The notes: generated by a model from the letters alone, not told the origin. A DNA stretch of 64,000 nucleotides from Geotrypetes seraphini (GCF_902459505.1 NC_047101.1:15876705-15940704); one strand, 5' to 3'; shown: positions 46,701-58,366, counted from the stretch's first letter. Numbers and translations are program-made.

Positions 46701-48600
46701 CCGAAATGGAGCTGCTGCAACCGCTCTCACAGAGGGGAGGGGGGTAACTGCTTTAAGACACTTTTGTGAAAAGACCCCTAATTTGACCGAAATGGAGCTG
46801 CTGCTACTGCTCTCACAGAGGGGAGGGGGGTAACGGCTTTAAGACACTTTTGTGAAAAGACCCCTAATTTGACCGAAATGGAGCTGCTGCAACTGCTCTC
46901 ACAGAGGGGAGGGGGGTAACGGCTTTAAGACACTTTTGTGAAAAGACCCCTAATTTGACCGAAATGGAGCTGCTGCAACTGCTCTCACAGAGGGGAGGGG
47001 GGTAACGGCTTTAAGACACTTTTGTGAAAAGACCCCTAATTTGACCGAAATGGAGCTGCTGCAACTGCTCTCACAGAGGGGAGGGGGGTAACTGCTTTAA
47101 GACACTTTTGTGAAAAGACCCCTAATTTGACCGAAATGGAGCTGCTGCAACCGCTCTCACAGAGGGGAGGGGGGTAACTGCTTTAAGACACTTTTGTGAA
47201 AAGACCCCTAATTTGACTGAAATGGAGCTGCTGCAACTGCTCTCACAGAGGGGAGGGGGGGTAACTGCTTTAAGACACTTTTGTGAAAAGACCCCTAATT
47301 TGACCGAAATGGAGCTGCTGCAACCGCTCTCACAGAGGGGAGGGGGGTAACTGCTTTAAGACACTTTTGTGAAAAGACCCCTAATTTGACTGAAATGGAG
47401 CTACTGCTACTGCTCTCACAGAGGGGAGGGGGGTAACTGCTTTAAGACACTTTTGTGAAAAGACCCCTAATTTGACCGAAATGGAGCTGCTGCAACCGCT
47501 CTCACAGAGGGGAGGGGGGGTAACTGCTTTAAGACACTTTTGTGAAAAGACCCCTAATTTGACTGAAATGGAGCTGCTGCAACTGCTCTCACAGAGGGGA
47601 GGGGGGGTAACTGCTTTAAGACACTTTTGTGAAAAGACCCCTAATTTGACTGAAATGGAGCTGCTGCAACCGCTCTCACAGAGGGGAGGGGGGTAACTGC
47701 TTTAAGACACTTTTGTGAAAAGACCCCTAATTTGACCGAAATGGAGCTGCTGCAACTGCTCTCACAGAGGGGAGGGGGGTAACTGCTTTAAGACACTTTT
47801 GTGAAAAGACCCCTAATTTGACCGAAATGGAGCTGCTGCAACCGCTCTCACAGAGGGGAGGGGGGTAACTGCTTTAAGACACTTTTGTGAAAAGACCCCT
47901 AATTTGACTGAAATGGAGCTACTGCTACTGCTCTCACAGAGGGGAGGGGGGTAACTGCTTTAAGGACACTTTTGTGAAAAGACCCCTAATTTGACCGAAA
48001 TGGAGCTGCTGCAACCGCTCTCACAGAGGGGAGGGGGGGGTAACTGCTTTAAGACACTTTTGTGAAAAGACCCCTAATTTGACTGAAATGGAGCTGCTGC
48101 AACTGCTCTCACAGAGGGGAGGGGGGGTAACTGCTTTAAGACACTTTTGTGAAAAGACCCCTAATTTGACTGAAATGGAGCTGCTGCAACCGCTCTCACA
48201 GAGGGGAGGGGGGTAACTGCTTTAAGACACTTTTGTGAAAAGACCCCTAATTTGACCGAAATGGAGCTGCTGCAACTGCTCTCAAAGAGGGGAGGGGGGT
48301 AACTGCTTTAAGACACTTTTGTGAAAAGACCCCTAATTTGACCGAAATGGAGCTGCTGCAACCGCTCTCACAGAGGGGAGGGGGGTAACTGCTTTAAGAC
48401 ACTTTTGTGAAAAGACCCCTAATTTGACTGAAATGGAGCTACTGCTACTGCCTTCGCAGAGGAGGCAACTGCTTAAAGCGCTTTAGCAAAAAGACCCTGA
48501 CGTTGGCTGAGATGGAGGGAGCAACGGGAATGCTGCTACTGCTCTCACAGAGGGTGTGGGGGGGGGGGGAATGTAACTGGTCAAGGCACTTTAGTGAAAA
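40703..48600. repeat. Satellite array, 86-bp unit, about 85-90 copies, with higher-order structure
   Basis: Near-identical tandem units of 86 bp, each with GACCGAAATGGAGCTGCTGC, CTCTCACAGAGGGGAGGGGG and TAACTGCTTTAAGACACTTT. Most variation is at fixed sites: gCAACtGC/CAACcGC/CTACtGC, GACCGAA/GACTGAA, G-run length and TAACtGC/TAACgGC. Variant order repeats over long distances (see findings). It lies between the UBLCP1 and RNF145 starts and ends about 50 bp from the RNF145 CpG island. Confidence 0.97.
40970..41158 (+). mobile_element. L2-like LINE tail inside the satellite edge
   Basis: Contains GTAATTCGCTGATTGTCCAG, GAACCGCCTAGAAGTCATTC and an ATTATTATT tail, the same 3' end as the LINE at 57310-58060. 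It interrupts the first few diverged units of the array. Confidence 0.75.
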
Positions 48601-48639
48601 GACCCCCCCCCCCTTAACGCTGACCGAGACTGAGCAGCG

Positions 48640-49210
48640 CGGGCTACCGCTCAGGTAGTTGTCGGAGGAGGAGCAACGTCGCGCGGGCCGAAGCAGCTGG
48701 TGCAGTGGGCGGAGCCAGAGGGAGGTGCGCGTGCGCCGTCGCTCGGAACGGCGGCTGTGACTCTGAAAGGGGAGGAGGAGGAGGGGGGCGGAATGGCGGC
48801 CTATTAACCCCCCCCCCCCTAGCGGCCACCGGAGACCAACTTGGCCGCCGTCTCCTCACCCCCCCCCCCCCCCCAGATTCCCCGGTGCGGGGGGGGGCCA
48901 ACGTCGTTCCGTGGACGCCGCCGGTTCGGCGTCCACCCCGCGCGAGAGCCGAGACGACGAGATGAGAGCGCGGCCGTGAGAGGAACCGCGCAAAGGTGAG
49001 AGACGGGCAGCGCTGCCTCCTGGGGGTGGGGAGGAGGAGGAGCGCCCTGTAACGGGAGGCGGCTCTTTTATAACGCTCGGGATAACGGGAGAGCGGAATG
49101 AGGAGGAGGCAGGACCGCTCCGCGCTTTTACGTCGAGGGCCCGGAGGCGAGTGAGAAGCTGCCCTCCCCCCCCCCCCCCCCCCCACTCGACGCGAGTTCC
49201 GGAGGTGGGT
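48640..49210 (+). promoter_or_regulatory. RNF145: CpG island, probable RNF145 promoter and exon 1
   Basis: Very GC- and CpG-rich stretch with long C and G runs, unlike its surroundings. A good donor (CGCAAAG then GTGAGA, GT at 48996) could end a non-coding first exon at 48995. The next supported RNF145 exon begins at 61447. Position and strand fit the divergent UBLCP1/RNF145 arrangement known from human. The long translated stretches on both strands here are Pro/Arg/Gly-rich GC artefacts. Confidence 0.6.
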
Positions 49211-50430
49211 TGTTGGTTTTTTGTGTTTTTTTTCGCCTCTTCGACCTCTCTCGGTGCCTTCTTCTGGTGTTGATGTCGCGTCTCTCTGGCTTGGGGGGGA
49301 GGGGAGGGGAGGGGGGTTACTCGAGTTCATGTCGCGAGAGCGACTTTGCAACCTTTTGCACGGGAAAGGGAAGGCGCTGTCCGAGATGGCGATGCCGCAG
49401 GGATGGGGGGCAGGAAGAGAGCGCGAGCTGGGTGGTGCTGTTTCTTAATAGGCTCTGCTCGCCTTTAGCTGTCTCGATTTGCAGCAGAGAGGCTGGATTT
49501 GAGATGGTGGTGGAGGAGAGAGAGTGTAACTATGTGTGTGTTGGGGGGATATTTGGGAAGAACCAGAAAGTGAATTAAAAAGCAAGTTGGTCTTCAAGTG
49601 TATAAAGTTTCTACATGCTTTGAATATACCCTCGGGATGTATAGCAGCAGATAAGTTTCAGCTAGTTTTTCTTTGCCGAAGGCAGGGCATATGCTTCACA
49701 GTTTAAACATTTTGCTAACATACAAACACAAAGCAACTTGCACAACTGTTTTAGAGGTGAAAAAATGTGACTAGTTATTGATTACACTACGGTGAAACAT
49801 TGTAGAAGGAGTAGCTAAAAGTCAGATCTGATCCATTCCATCTTTAAAAATAAAAACCACCCAAAACAAAATCTTAGGATCCAGTTTTTACCCATCTTAG
49901 GCTCTCAAGCCACGGTGGCCAGTTCCATGCGGCAATCCCTATTGGCTTTAGTGAATTTACCGTGCTGATCTATGCTATTTGGCTTGATAAGAAACCCTTA
50001 TTAGAGCTGTATCAGATGCTGCTGGTCTGGCAGCTCCTTTTAATATAGGATTCATTGCATCTGGATCTGCCTACCCATGTTGCTAGAGCTGAACAAATGC
50101 ATTCCATATTAAAGGAGCCTCTGGACCTGCAGTTCCTGACAGGGTTGTGAAGTAAAAATGTACCTACACCAAATCTGGCTCCAGCTTCAAAATGTTAAAA
50201 AAAACAAAAAACATATGGTAAACTTATCATTTTATACTTATATATGCATATCTTTAAGCAGTATCTAAAGTTACCAGTACTTTAAATAAATAAAAAAATG
50301 TAAAGCCTATTCCAGTGTACTAGATGAGACATTCTAGACAAGTGGGTAGCGTCCCCAAGTCCGTGTGCCATCTGCAAAAGCAATCCAGTTCAGATTTTTT
50401 TTTCTGTGCCTCCTCTGTACTTCACTGAGC
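49211..50430 (+). other. RNF145 intron 1, 5' part
   Basis: GC-rich at first, then ordinary AT-rich DNA. No exon or clear element recognised up to the hAT at 50438. Confidence 0.4.
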
Positions 50431-50929
50431 TCCTTAGTAGAGAATGACACGGTGACTGTTACCTGCAGGAAGCCATAGGTAACCTGTAGGAATAGGGTGA
50501 AAAAAAGATTTGTATCTGCAGGTAAGGGGACAAGGCTATCCACCCCCCCGTGAAGAGGTGAATGGCTTTGTTCCCGCAGTAAAGTATCTACTGTGTGTTG
50601 CTTCCCTTCCAAACTTGCTTCCCTCCCAACCCTCCTGGTCAGCAGCCTATTGCGTGGTCCAGCAACCCCCTCGTTCCTCCCGATTGCTGCAGTCTAGGCA
50701 TCTCTTCCCGTCGACAGGCCATCTCCCTCTCTTCTTCTCACCTTCACTTGCACTTTTCAGAGTTTTCTCTCTCCGAGTGGCCCAGACACCACGGCCTTCT
50801 CTCAAGTCATGTGGCTTCCGCAAAACTTCTCTAATGTTAGCCGCCCAGGCGGAAACAGGAAGTTACATTGGAGGAGAAGCTTCAGGGAAGGTTGACGTCC
50901 AGGCCGCTTGGATTCTGAAAAGTGCCTGT

Positions 50930-51650
50930 GAAAGTGACAGGGAGGGAGATGGCCCGATGAGGTGAGAGAGGAACAGACGCCGCATGGAAATGGGGAGGAG
51001 AGAGGAGGGAGCAGATGCTGCATGGAAATGGGGAGGAGAGAGAGAGAAAGACGGGAGCAGACACCGGAAGGAAGTGGAGAGAGAGGGAGGAGCAGATGCT
51101 GTATGGAAGTGGGGAGGGGAGAGAGGGGAACAGACGCTGAAGGGAAATGGAGAGAGAGGGGGAGGGGAAAGAGGAACAGTGTTGATGGGAAATGGGGAGG
51201 AGGGAGAGAGAGCAGCATACGCTGGATGGAAGTGAGGAGGGGAGAGAGGGGAACAGATGAAGGGGAGCACATACTGGATGGAAGGAGGGGATAAAGAAAA
51301 TAGGGCACATGCTGGATTGGGGGAAGAGCATAGATTTAGTGAGCTACTGGTAGGGTGAGGGAAAGAGGTGGCAAGCTGTAGGTAGACACAATTAAAGGGA
51401 AATTGAGGACTGGAAAGTAAGAAAGTAGACAAGGGGTTGAAAACAAATTGAGAAGGAAGAGCAGAAAAGGATGGGAGAGGAGAGAGATACCAGAGCATTG
51501 GGGGAGGAGACATATACCAGATCTGAAGGAAGGAAAGGAGGAGAGAGATGCTAAAAACCACTTGGGGGAGGGAGTGAGAGAAGGAAGGGAAGAAGACAGA
51601 CCATGGGGGGAGCAGAGGAAAGAAGATGGGTGCCAGACCAGTTTAGGTGG
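50930..51650. repeat. Purine-rich degenerate minisatellite
   Basis: Loose copies of a unit with GGAGCAGATGCTG and ATGGAAATGGGGAGGAGAG recur every 40-50 bases with much variation. It forms the interior of the large hAT. Long open stretches on both strands here are repeat artefacts. Confidence 0.7.
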
Positions 51651-51694
51651 GAGAGGGACAGATGGAAGGGCAACGCAGACAGTTTCTGGTAGAG

Positions 51695-52922
51695 CAGCGG
51701 TTCTCAACCTGTGGGTCGCGACCCCTTTGGGGTCGCCTAAGACCATCGGAAAACACATATTTCCAATGGTCTTGGGAGGTGTTCTTCAACTGCCGGTCCA
51801 CAGGGCCGGCACATCCATCTGGCCCAAGACAGCATTCTTCAGTCACTGGTCCACGGTGTGATCAACACGGCCGGCTCCCCGAGTAGTGTACAAAGCCGTG
51901 GGAAAAGGCTCCTACGTGCAGCTTGTGCCTGAAACGGAAGTCTTCTCTCTGACTTCACAATGTCAGAGGGAAGGCTTCCAGATGAGGCGTGGGACGCTAC
52001 CCACCGCTTTGTGCAATGCAGCACTCAGGGAGCCGTCCTGAAGATGCTGCGTTAATTGCACAGTGGACCGGCCCAAATATAAAACCGGGGGGGGGGGGGG
52101 GGGGGAAGGCCAGAAGGCAAGGCACATGGAGAGAGAGAGACAACAAGGGTAGGGGAAATGCTTTTATTTTTTTTTTAGTGATTGATTTGTCTGTTCAGGA
52201 AGAAATGCATTTGTTTCTTTTCCTCTAGGGTGTACTGCTTGCAGAGTCTTGCATCTTAGGGTTTGTTTGTAAATATTAGTACTTTTTAGTTTTTGGTCCT
52301 GCATTTGTATGGGGTTATCTGTTTTCTGGTAGGAATGAATGTTGAAAAGCATGCAGTGTGCTTTGTGTATTTTAATTTTGTGGTTAACCTTTATGTGTTG
52401 TTAATACAATTATATTGTGTGTATATGTGAAAAATGAATGGAAGAAATGGTGTTACAATTAGTACTATTATGGGGGCGGGATCTGGGGCAGAGATTGAGT
52501 GGAGATGGGCACAACTTAGCCTAGTGTTCTTCAACTGCCTGTCTGCGGACTGGTGCTGGTCCACAAAATAATTATTTTATTTCCGCTGGTCCATAGGTGT
52601 CAAAAGGTTGAAGAACACTGGTCTTAGGAACTGAGACACCGCTCCTCTGTCTGTCTCCATACGTTTATTTTAAATTAGAAATAAATATTTCACAATATAT
52701 AATTATATATTGTTTTTGTGATTAATCACTATGCTTTAATTATGTTCAATTTGTAACAGTGAAAATACATCCTGCGTATGAGATATTTACATTACAATTC
52801 ATAACAGTAGCAAAATTACAGTTATGACGTAGCAACGAAAATAATTTTATGGTTGGGGGGGTCACCAAAACATGAAGAACTGTATTAAAGGATTGCGGCA
52901 TTAGGAAGGTTGAGAACCACTG
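51695..52922. mobile_element. SPIN-type (hAT) non-autonomous transposon
   Basis: Starts CAGCGGTTCTCAACCTGTGG with GTCGCGACCCC and ends AGGAAGGTTGAGAACCACTG. The interior AATTTGTAACAGTGAAAATA, ATTACAATTCATAACAGTAG and AATAATTTTATGGTTGGGG match SPIN/URR1-like non-autonomous elements from memory. Exact 8-bp duplication TGGTAGAG (51687-51694 and 52923-52930). It was later split by the insertion at 51777-52620. Confidence 0.85.
51777..52620. mobile_element. hAT element nested in the SPIN copy
   Basis: Ends read GTGTTCTTCAACTGCC and AAAAGGTTGAAGAACACTG, the same family as 28182-29213. Duplication GTCTTGGG / GTCTTAGG (51769-51776 and 52621-52628). A second left-end-like motif at about 52515 suggests a small internal or further nested copy. 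Contains an 18-base G run. Confidence 0.78.
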
Positions 52923-53154
52923 TGGTAGAGGCATAGAAATAGAGCCGATGCCATATGGAAGAGGCAGAGAGAAGGCAGACAGTGGATGGAAGGAAGAGAA
53001 TGACGAGGAGATAAAGCAGAAACCAGACAACAAAGGTAGAAAAATTTAAATTTCTTTTCTTTTTTTGCAGGGGTTAGAGGTAGAGCCAGCCCACGATTAA
53101 CTTTAGGGCCGACTGACCCTTTCCTGCCTCCTGGACCTGTCCATTGTACTAACA

Positions 53155-53360
53155 TTTTAAAGCCTGGTGGTCTAGCAGTGAAGTGGGGCAGGAGCAATCT
53201 TCCTACGCTCCTGCCCTTGCATAGCTGGGAACAAATATGGTGGCCGTGAGTACCCGTCCATAGGAACCCATGGCAGTCATTTTTGTTCCCAGTTCTGTAC
53301 AGGGAAGGGAGCATAGGAGGATCGCTCCTGCCCTGCTTCACTGCTAGACCACCATGTTTA
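53155..53360. mobile_element. Hairpin MITE
   Basis: Almost the whole 205 bp folds back: GGTGGTCTAGCAGTGAAG and GGGCAGGAGCAATC on the left match inverted CTTCACTGCTAGACCACC on the right. No coding region. It lies inside the large hAT. Confidence 0.75.
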
Positions 53361-53361
53361 A

Positions 53362-53735
53362 AAAAAAAAAAAAATCCTTCATTGAATTTTCAAAGCTAAC
53401 AAAAATGCAATATAATATCTATACAAATAATAGTAATCATATATGCACTTATAATCAATCAGTATCCATACAACAGGAAAACCCCTTCACCCAACCAACA
53501 TTTCAAACCATACAAAAGAACCATACAAAAGAAATACACCCCCTCCCTCCCCCTGGGTGTATGTGTGTATTATACCAACAGAAATAAAAAAAAAAAAGAT
53601 AACTATAATGAATCCACAAAAGACGTCAATGGGCCCCAAATTAACTTGAATCTCTTACTATGCCCCAGCATATCTGCTTTCATCTTCTCATACCTATAAC
53701 TTATGCATAAATTTGCCCACCAAAAAGTAAAGCTA
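53362..53735 (-). mobile_element. L1 LINE 3' end
   Basis: The minus strand reads KADMLGHSKRFKLIWGPLTS and a stop shortly after, an L1 ORF2 C-terminus. AGACCACCATGTTTAAA on the left and AGACCACCAGGTTTTAAA on the right look like its target duplication. The outer homopolymer is A, where a T run would be expected for this strand, which is odd. Confidence 0.65.
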
Positions 53736-56700
53736 AGACCACCAGGTTTTAAAAAGCAAGTAAGTGGAGAGGTGGGGGGTGGGTCACCCAGATGAAACCG
53801 TGAATAACTGAAGTCGCGAGTTCTGAACCTGCGAATATGGAGGGGAATGTGTATTGTGGCTGTGTTGATAAACGTTTATGTTGCCCAGCGGTGACTTGGT
53901 CTTGCTGGCCTCTCAAGCCGGTATGGTTGGTGTGTGTATGTGATTTGTCCGGGGTATGTTTGGTGTGGATGATATGGTATGGTTTGTTGGATGCTGTCTG
54001 ATGGTATGGATGGGAATGCATGTAGGGATTTGTGTTTCTTATTTTAAAAGAAGGTTATTGCAGCCCTGCTTGGTTTTCCAGGAAGGTGACTTCTCAATGT
54101 TTTCCTTCTGGCCCTTATCATCTGTGGCTCTAATTGATAATTAGTAGATTGTAGCTACAATCTTTCTGTGGGCCTTGTATATGCTTATCATTCTCGATTG
54201 TTCCCATGTTGGACTCCTTATTCCCCTTCCTGGGTTATTTGCATTGCTGTTGAATTTCCCTGTACCATAATTCTTGTTGTTGCTTTATCTTTGTCTTGGC
54301 TGCTTTATCAATAAAAATTATTAAATAAAAGATAAACGTTTATAAACAAAGCCCTGCCAGCTGAAGATCTCTTCCTCTCGTTTGGCATCCTGAACTCTGA
54401 TTTCTGAAATGACAATTGTATATAATATTGTTTCTTATACTTTAATAAATTAAGTTCAGTATAAAACTATTCGAGGCTTGTGCGGTTGGGATCAGATGGT
54501 TTGCAGGGACGGGGACAAATTTTCATTCTCTACTCCTTAGCTACACCTACAGTTTTTCCCCTTCTGCACGTATGCCTACAGGAGCATGTGCGATCTGTTC
54601 TCCACATTTTATTATTTTATTCAGTGTTTTTATTTCTCTCTTTTTGTGCATTTGCTTGGGAGAATTGCTACTTCAGCTTTGTAAAAGGAGCCCTATGCTT
54701 TCTTGTAAAACACTTTTTTTTATTGTTCAGGATTTTAGTTAGGTTGCAAGATACTAAAAAAATTGCTGTTCTTAAATAGCTAAAGACAAGTTGTGTACTT
54801 GTTAATGTTTTGAACTTCATACAGTAATTGTAATGCTAGTGTAATGTGTCTAGTGGTCCTGAATACTAGGATTTTGCATTTGAACCTGCAAGTTGCTTGC
54901 AGAATGCTGTCAATCATCTTTTGAACTCTGCCTCTTTCCCAGAGTTGCTCCTGTACCTCCTCAGTTTTTTTTCTGCAAGCAAGTTGCTCAGAGTGTTGTA
55001 GAAAGATTTATGGTATTACTAATGAGCGTAACATAAATAAGTTACGTGTCTCTTCGTTTTCTAGGGGAAAACCATAATCTCCTTACCCAAGGTTCGTTAT
55101 TTTGTCAGTTTATACTAAGAATAGAGACAAAGCTAATGAGAAATACTTTTATTATGAAAATAGAAAAATATAGTTCATAAGCCAGCAGCAATAACTAATT
55201 ATTGTTCACAAAATATCCGAATACATATATGAAACTCAGTACATAATTATCACACAACACTTGTTAGATAAATGAAATAAACTAATTCTTACACTCTAAA
55301 TAATTACTTAAAATCAACAGGGTTGGACCCCTCAGGCCTTCCTACCCTTATATCATGCCAGGTTTGTGCTGGATGGCTAGCTGAGAAGCATCCATGTCCT
55401 GGATGTGACGGAGTGTGTGTGGGAGGGGTAGGATCCTTGGGCTCAGCCTCCAAGTCCTCTAGGGCTGGGGGATCAGCTGGAGGTGCATTCCCAATGGAAG
55501 AGACCCTTTACAAGTGCATTGACCAAGCTCAGATGTATAGTGGCTAAAGAGACTAGGAGTACCGATGGGGTCCCTGCTGCGTTCCTCAAAACTCCCAGTA
55601 TGAGGTGGTGCTGAAAAGTGCTCAGCCCAACCAACTTCTTAAATTCTGAGCATTATTTTGCCACTGTAGCTGAAAAGTGTTTTATTTTGCAAAGTGCCAA
55701 TTTAGAAAATCACAATGCTATGTTTTGACATTATTTCAGAGGTCCTTTTCAGGGTAACGGCAGTGATTTAGTGGAGTAGGAAACAGCAAGCTTCTGGCAC
55801 TCATCCCTTCCGAACCTCCAAGAAAGCAGATAGGGGTTGGCCTTTTAGTCAGTCTAGGCTCAGACGGGCACAGATCGCTGGATACTAGAAGTTGTTTGAG
55901 AAGGTTACAAAATCAAGTTTTGTGCCCCTCATCCAGATCTCTTTGTAGATTCTACGGCTGGCCAGCTGGAGAGAGCCCTCAGAGTCCGAGCAATAGTACA
56001 AAAACTACTGGATCTTTGTGCCATAGAACCAGTACTGGATGAAGAATTGGGCTCGGGAAGATACTCCACATACTACATCATACCAAAGAAAGGCTTAGGT
56101 GACTGGAGGCCTATTCTGAACTTCAAGTCAATCAGTGCTGCACTAAGAGTGCCACATTTCGTCATGGAGACTGTTCGATTGGTCATAGCTGCAATATCGC
56201 CAGGGGAGTTTCTTCCCTTCCTCGATTTGACGGAGACCTATCTCCACATTCCTATTTTTCCGACCCACAGGAGGTACTTGCGGTTTCATGTGCTGGAGCA
56301 ACATTTTCAGTTCACACTTTTTTACCAAGATGATAGTGGTGGTGATGGTAGCGAACCTCCGCAAAGCAGGGATCCAGGTGCACCCATATTTGGACAATTG
56401 GCTAATCAGAACCCCGATCAAGGAGGAATGCAAACTGGCAATTTCAAGAGTGATCCAACTCCTCCAGTACTTGAAATGGATTGCCAACTTCAAGATATTT
56501 CTTCCAGAGCCACACAGACTGAAGCCCCGGAAGCAGATTTCGGACCTGCTATAGTCCCAATACCTACAGCATGGCGGTATCTACAGGTCCTGAGGTTGAA
56601 GGCAGCAGCATAGAGGTGGTTCCTTGGGCAAGAGCACACATGAGGACTCTCCAAAACTCTCTTCTCTCTCAATGGTCTCCTCAGATAGACTTGCTTCAGC

Positions 56701-57304
56701 AACTGCTTCACTGGGTACTGGAAGTGAATAGCACTCTGTGGTGGTGGCTGCAGCCAACTGCCCTCTCAAGGGGCATGCCTCTCTGAATTTCCACCTGGAA
56801 GATTCTAACAACCAATTCCAGGCTTTACGGTTGGGAAGGTCATTGCAACAGACACCCAGTTCAGGGTTGTTGGACACTGGCTCAGCAATAGTGGTCCATA
56901 AATCGACTAGAACTCTGAGCCATTTGACTAGTGCTTCAGGCACCGGAGAAGTCTCTGGAAGGCAAGGCAGTCAGTCTTCTCGGACAATGCGACAGCGGTG
57001 GCATATGTAGATAGGCAGGGAGGCACCAGAAGTGAACTGTTCCACCTAGAAGCTCAACTCCTTTTGGTGGGCAGAAGTTCATTTGCAGGCCCTCTTGACC
57101 AAGCATGTAACAGGAGTGGAAAATGTGCAGGCCGACTTTCTCAGTTCTTGATCTGGGAGGAATGGTCACTGTCCCTCCCACCCCCCACCTCAGGCATTCA
57201 GCTCCATAGCCTGTAAGTCCTTTCAGCACTGATGTGTTGTGGATGATGTAGAGCCATTATGAGTTCTGATTTCGGTAGTCCTAGACTTTTTGCAAGAGGG
57301 ACTT

Positions 57305-58060
57305 CCAAAAAAAAGTGAGAAAATTAAGAATAGTGCAAAACACAGCCGTCCGACTAATATTCGGACTAAAGAAAAGTGATCACATTAGTCCCTGCTACAA
57401 ACTGCTACACTGGTTGCCAATTGAGGCATGGATCTTATTCAAGTTCTCCTGCTTTTGCTATAAACTGGTGTGGGGAATGGCCCCAACATATCTATTACCT
57501 CACTTCGAACTTTACACCCCCATAAGGACAACCAGAAATCACAACCTCTTTGCCTACCCGAAGATCATAGGTTGCAAATATAGAACCTTTCTGGATAGAA
57601 TTTTTAAGTTTCAAGCTGGCAGACAGCAAACCTGGCTAGGCAACTTCATTGACAAAGCCAGGCAGACCTACGGCGCCTTTCGGAAAGAAATCAAGACCGC
57701 TCTGTTCAATAGATTTATTTCCTAGCCAAACAACGCCCCCCCCCCCCCCCTTTATTAAAGCTTTTATCTTCATGCTGATATCACGCTTCTTCTCTAACGG
57801 TATTCTGCTCTTCACTCGACTGTGCAGTGTCTTCCTCACCAATTGTATTTTGTAAATTGCTGACCATCCAGCCCTTTCGATGTAACATGTTAAGATTATA
57901 CTGTAATCTGTTTGTACCCTGTAATCACTCAGTGACATCCTACCAATTCTTACCCTGTAATTCGCTGATTGTACAGCTCTCTTCACTGTAAACCGCCTAG
58001 AAGTTGCAAGATTAAGGCGTTATAGAAAAAATAAAGTTATTATTAATATTATTATTATTC
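57305..58060 (+). mobile_element. L2-like LINE 3' end inserted in the DIRS fossil
   Basis: Open over 136 codons: KLRIVQNTAVRLIFGLKKSD, LLHWLPIEAWILFKFSCFCY, ending FNRFIS. The 3' UTR ends TGTAAACCGCCTAGAAGTTG then (ATT)n. Intact open C-terminus and clean tail suggest it is young. Confidence 0.85.
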
Positions 58061-58366
58061 TGAAAATTCTGTTGATCAGATCATTGAAGGTATAGATAGC
58101 AGGCCTTTCTTGTTTCCAAGCTCGGGGGAAAAGTGGCGCTCTGGCCTCTTACCCGAATATCGCCTGGTTCATTAAATGGGCTGTTCGTTTGTGCCCTCCG
58201 GTGCTTTTCCCTTTGCTATCATGGGCTCTTAACACCATATTACAAGGTCTCAGTAGAGCTCCATACGAGTCCGTACAGGAGGCTTCCTTTCTGGATCTTA
58301 CCGTGAAGATGATATTTCTGGTGGTAATTGTCGGCAAGACAAGTTTACAAATTATAAGCTCTATCC

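Larger units (their letters stand above)
50438..54532. mobile_element. Large hAT-family insertion with nested elements
   Basis: Left end TAGAGAATGACACGG and right end the inverse of TAGAGAATGAAAATTTGTCC, both of the type seen at 8827-9865. The exact 8-bp duplication CTCCTTAG flanks it (50430-50437 and 54533-54540). Inside are a purine-rich repeat (50930-51650), a SPIN-type element, a hairpin element and an L1 tail. Net own sequence is roughly 2.3 kb; no transposase recognised. Confidence 0.85.

Noticed and set aside
47472-47696. Open reading frame of 29-residue repeats (MELLQLLSQRGGG) in the satellite
   Set aside because: It exists only where units with one extra G make the length 87 bp, a multiple of three. 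Most units are 86 bp and break the frame, so no coding constraint is seen.
40703-48600. CRISPR-like array
   Set aside because: The units are contiguous with no unique spacers, and this is vertebrate nuclear DNA.
48644-49351. Long Pro/Arg-rich open frame (-) and Gly-rich frames (+)
   Set aside because: They lie in the CpG island, where stop codons are rare; composition is low-complexity and no domain or splice signal supports them.
50802-51861. Several overlapping long open frames on both strands
   Set aside because: They come from a purine-rich degenerate repeat inside a hAT; the translations are low-complexity Ser/Pro/Leu or Arg/Glu strings.
5478-52110. Many long G or C homopolymers (for example near 5480, 7580, 15551, 29804, 33760, 48800-49190, 52088)
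   Set aside because: They occur in and near hAT elements and the CpG island but have no shared context; they may be real slippage or assembly error and cannot be told apart here.
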